This document shows positions 6,109 through 6,332 of a stretch of 6,332 nt of DNA, piece by piece; positions within the stretch are counted from its first letter, which is position 1, and each line of letters begins with the position of its first letter. The notes below the pieces were generated by a model that made no database searches, was not told the DNA's origin, and saw nothing but the letters and a program-made list of their open reading frames with translations. Source of the DNA: Psychrobacter sp. (lineage in GTDB: Bacteria; Pseudomonadota; Gammaproteobacteria; Pseudomonadales; Moraxellaceae); assembly GCA_020024075.1 (NCBI GenBank), contig JAHHUJ010000125.1:1-6332 (forward strand), read 5' to 3'. Position numbers and translations under genes: made by a program.

Positions 6109-6136
6109 ATTATAGAGGGTTTGATTTTGATTGCAA
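6109..6136 (-). promoter_or_regulatory. Promoter of the tRNA-Ser gene
   Basis: On the minus strand TTGCAA (6136-6131) and a perfect TATAAT (6114-6109) are separated by 16 bp. Transcription would start about 5 nt before the mature 5' end at 6097, leaving a very short leader for RNase P. The spacer is strongly AT-rich. Confidence 0.75.
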
Positions 6137-6170
6137 GTATTATTTTTGATTTACCGCAAAAAAGTCATGT

Positions 6171-6332
6171 TTATTTTTTATTTTTAGGCTCAAGCTGTTC
6201 TTCTAGCAAGCCCTTAGTCGCAAAGCTACTGTGAGTATCAATAATAGCCTTTTCAATGATTGAGGCACTTACTCCATTAGCACGAAGCTTCTCGATGAAG
6301 ACCTCATCATCAGCTAGGGTATAGCCATCATT
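6171..6332 (-). CDS. 3' end of an unidentified protein gene (partial)
   Basis: An open minus-strand frame enters from the right edge and stops at TAA (6173-6171), giving the last 53 residues of a protein. It reads from NDGYTLADDEVFIEKL to a lysine-rich end, EPKNKK. The segment DDEVFIEKLRANGVSASIIEKAI looks like amphipathic helices of a soluble protein; no motif or family is recognised. The gene ends 34 bp upstream of the tRNA -35 element with no obvious terminator between, so read-through into the tRNA is possible. Coding status rests on the open frame and plausible composition only. Confidence 0.6.
   Translation of the reverse strand, partial: NDGYTLADDEVFIEKLRANGVSASIIEKAIIDTHSSFATKGLLEEQLEPKNKK

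Noticed and set aside
6043..6234. Plus-strand 63-codon open frame
   Set aside because: It overlaps the tRNA-Ser gene and its promoter on the opposite strand, so it is not credible as a gene.

Overview
The window looks like chromosomal DNA of a gammaproteobacterium of the Moraxellaceae, most likely Psychrobacter or a close relative. This is an inference from moderate-to-low GC, AT-rich intergenic DNA and protein character; no taxonomic search was possible. It holds four complete protein genes, one partial gene, one tRNA gene and several clear hairpins. No CRISPR array, insertion sequence, prophage or toxin-antitoxin pair was seen.

Layout. Positions 1-95 hold a hairpin terminator with A and T tracts on opposite sides. 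A minus-strand flavin monooxygenase of the bacterial trimethylamine monooxygenase type follows (96-1469, TTG start). It is divergent from an acidic, probably exported, unrecognised protein (1756-2415). The gap between them carries a perfect 34-bp tandem duplication bracketed by 10-bp inverted arms. After a 264-bp spacer with small repeats comes a plus-strand PIF1/Dda-like helicase with an acidic insertion and a C-terminal helix-turn-helix (2680-4689). Then, 59 bp later, comes an Epd/GAPDH-family dehydrogenase (4749-5873). A region of hairpins (5901-6000) separates this from a minus-strand tRNA-Ser(UGA) gene with its own promoter. The right edge is the 3' end of an unidentified minus-strand gene (6171-6332).

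How the genes relate. They do not form one pathway. The monooxygenase is a stand-alone methylamine/sulfide oxidation gene with no TMAO demethylase or transporter beside it. The helicase and the dehydrogenase are co-directional and may share a transcript, but have no obvious functional link. The dehydrogenase and the tRNA converge on a strong bidirectional terminator.

No undescribed system is evident. The points most worth a second look are the duplicated element upstream of the monooxygenase, the N-to-Q change beside the catalytic cysteine of the dehydrogenase, the acidic insert in the helicase, the duplication just ahead of the helicase start codon, and the second hairpin downstream of the dehydrogenase.
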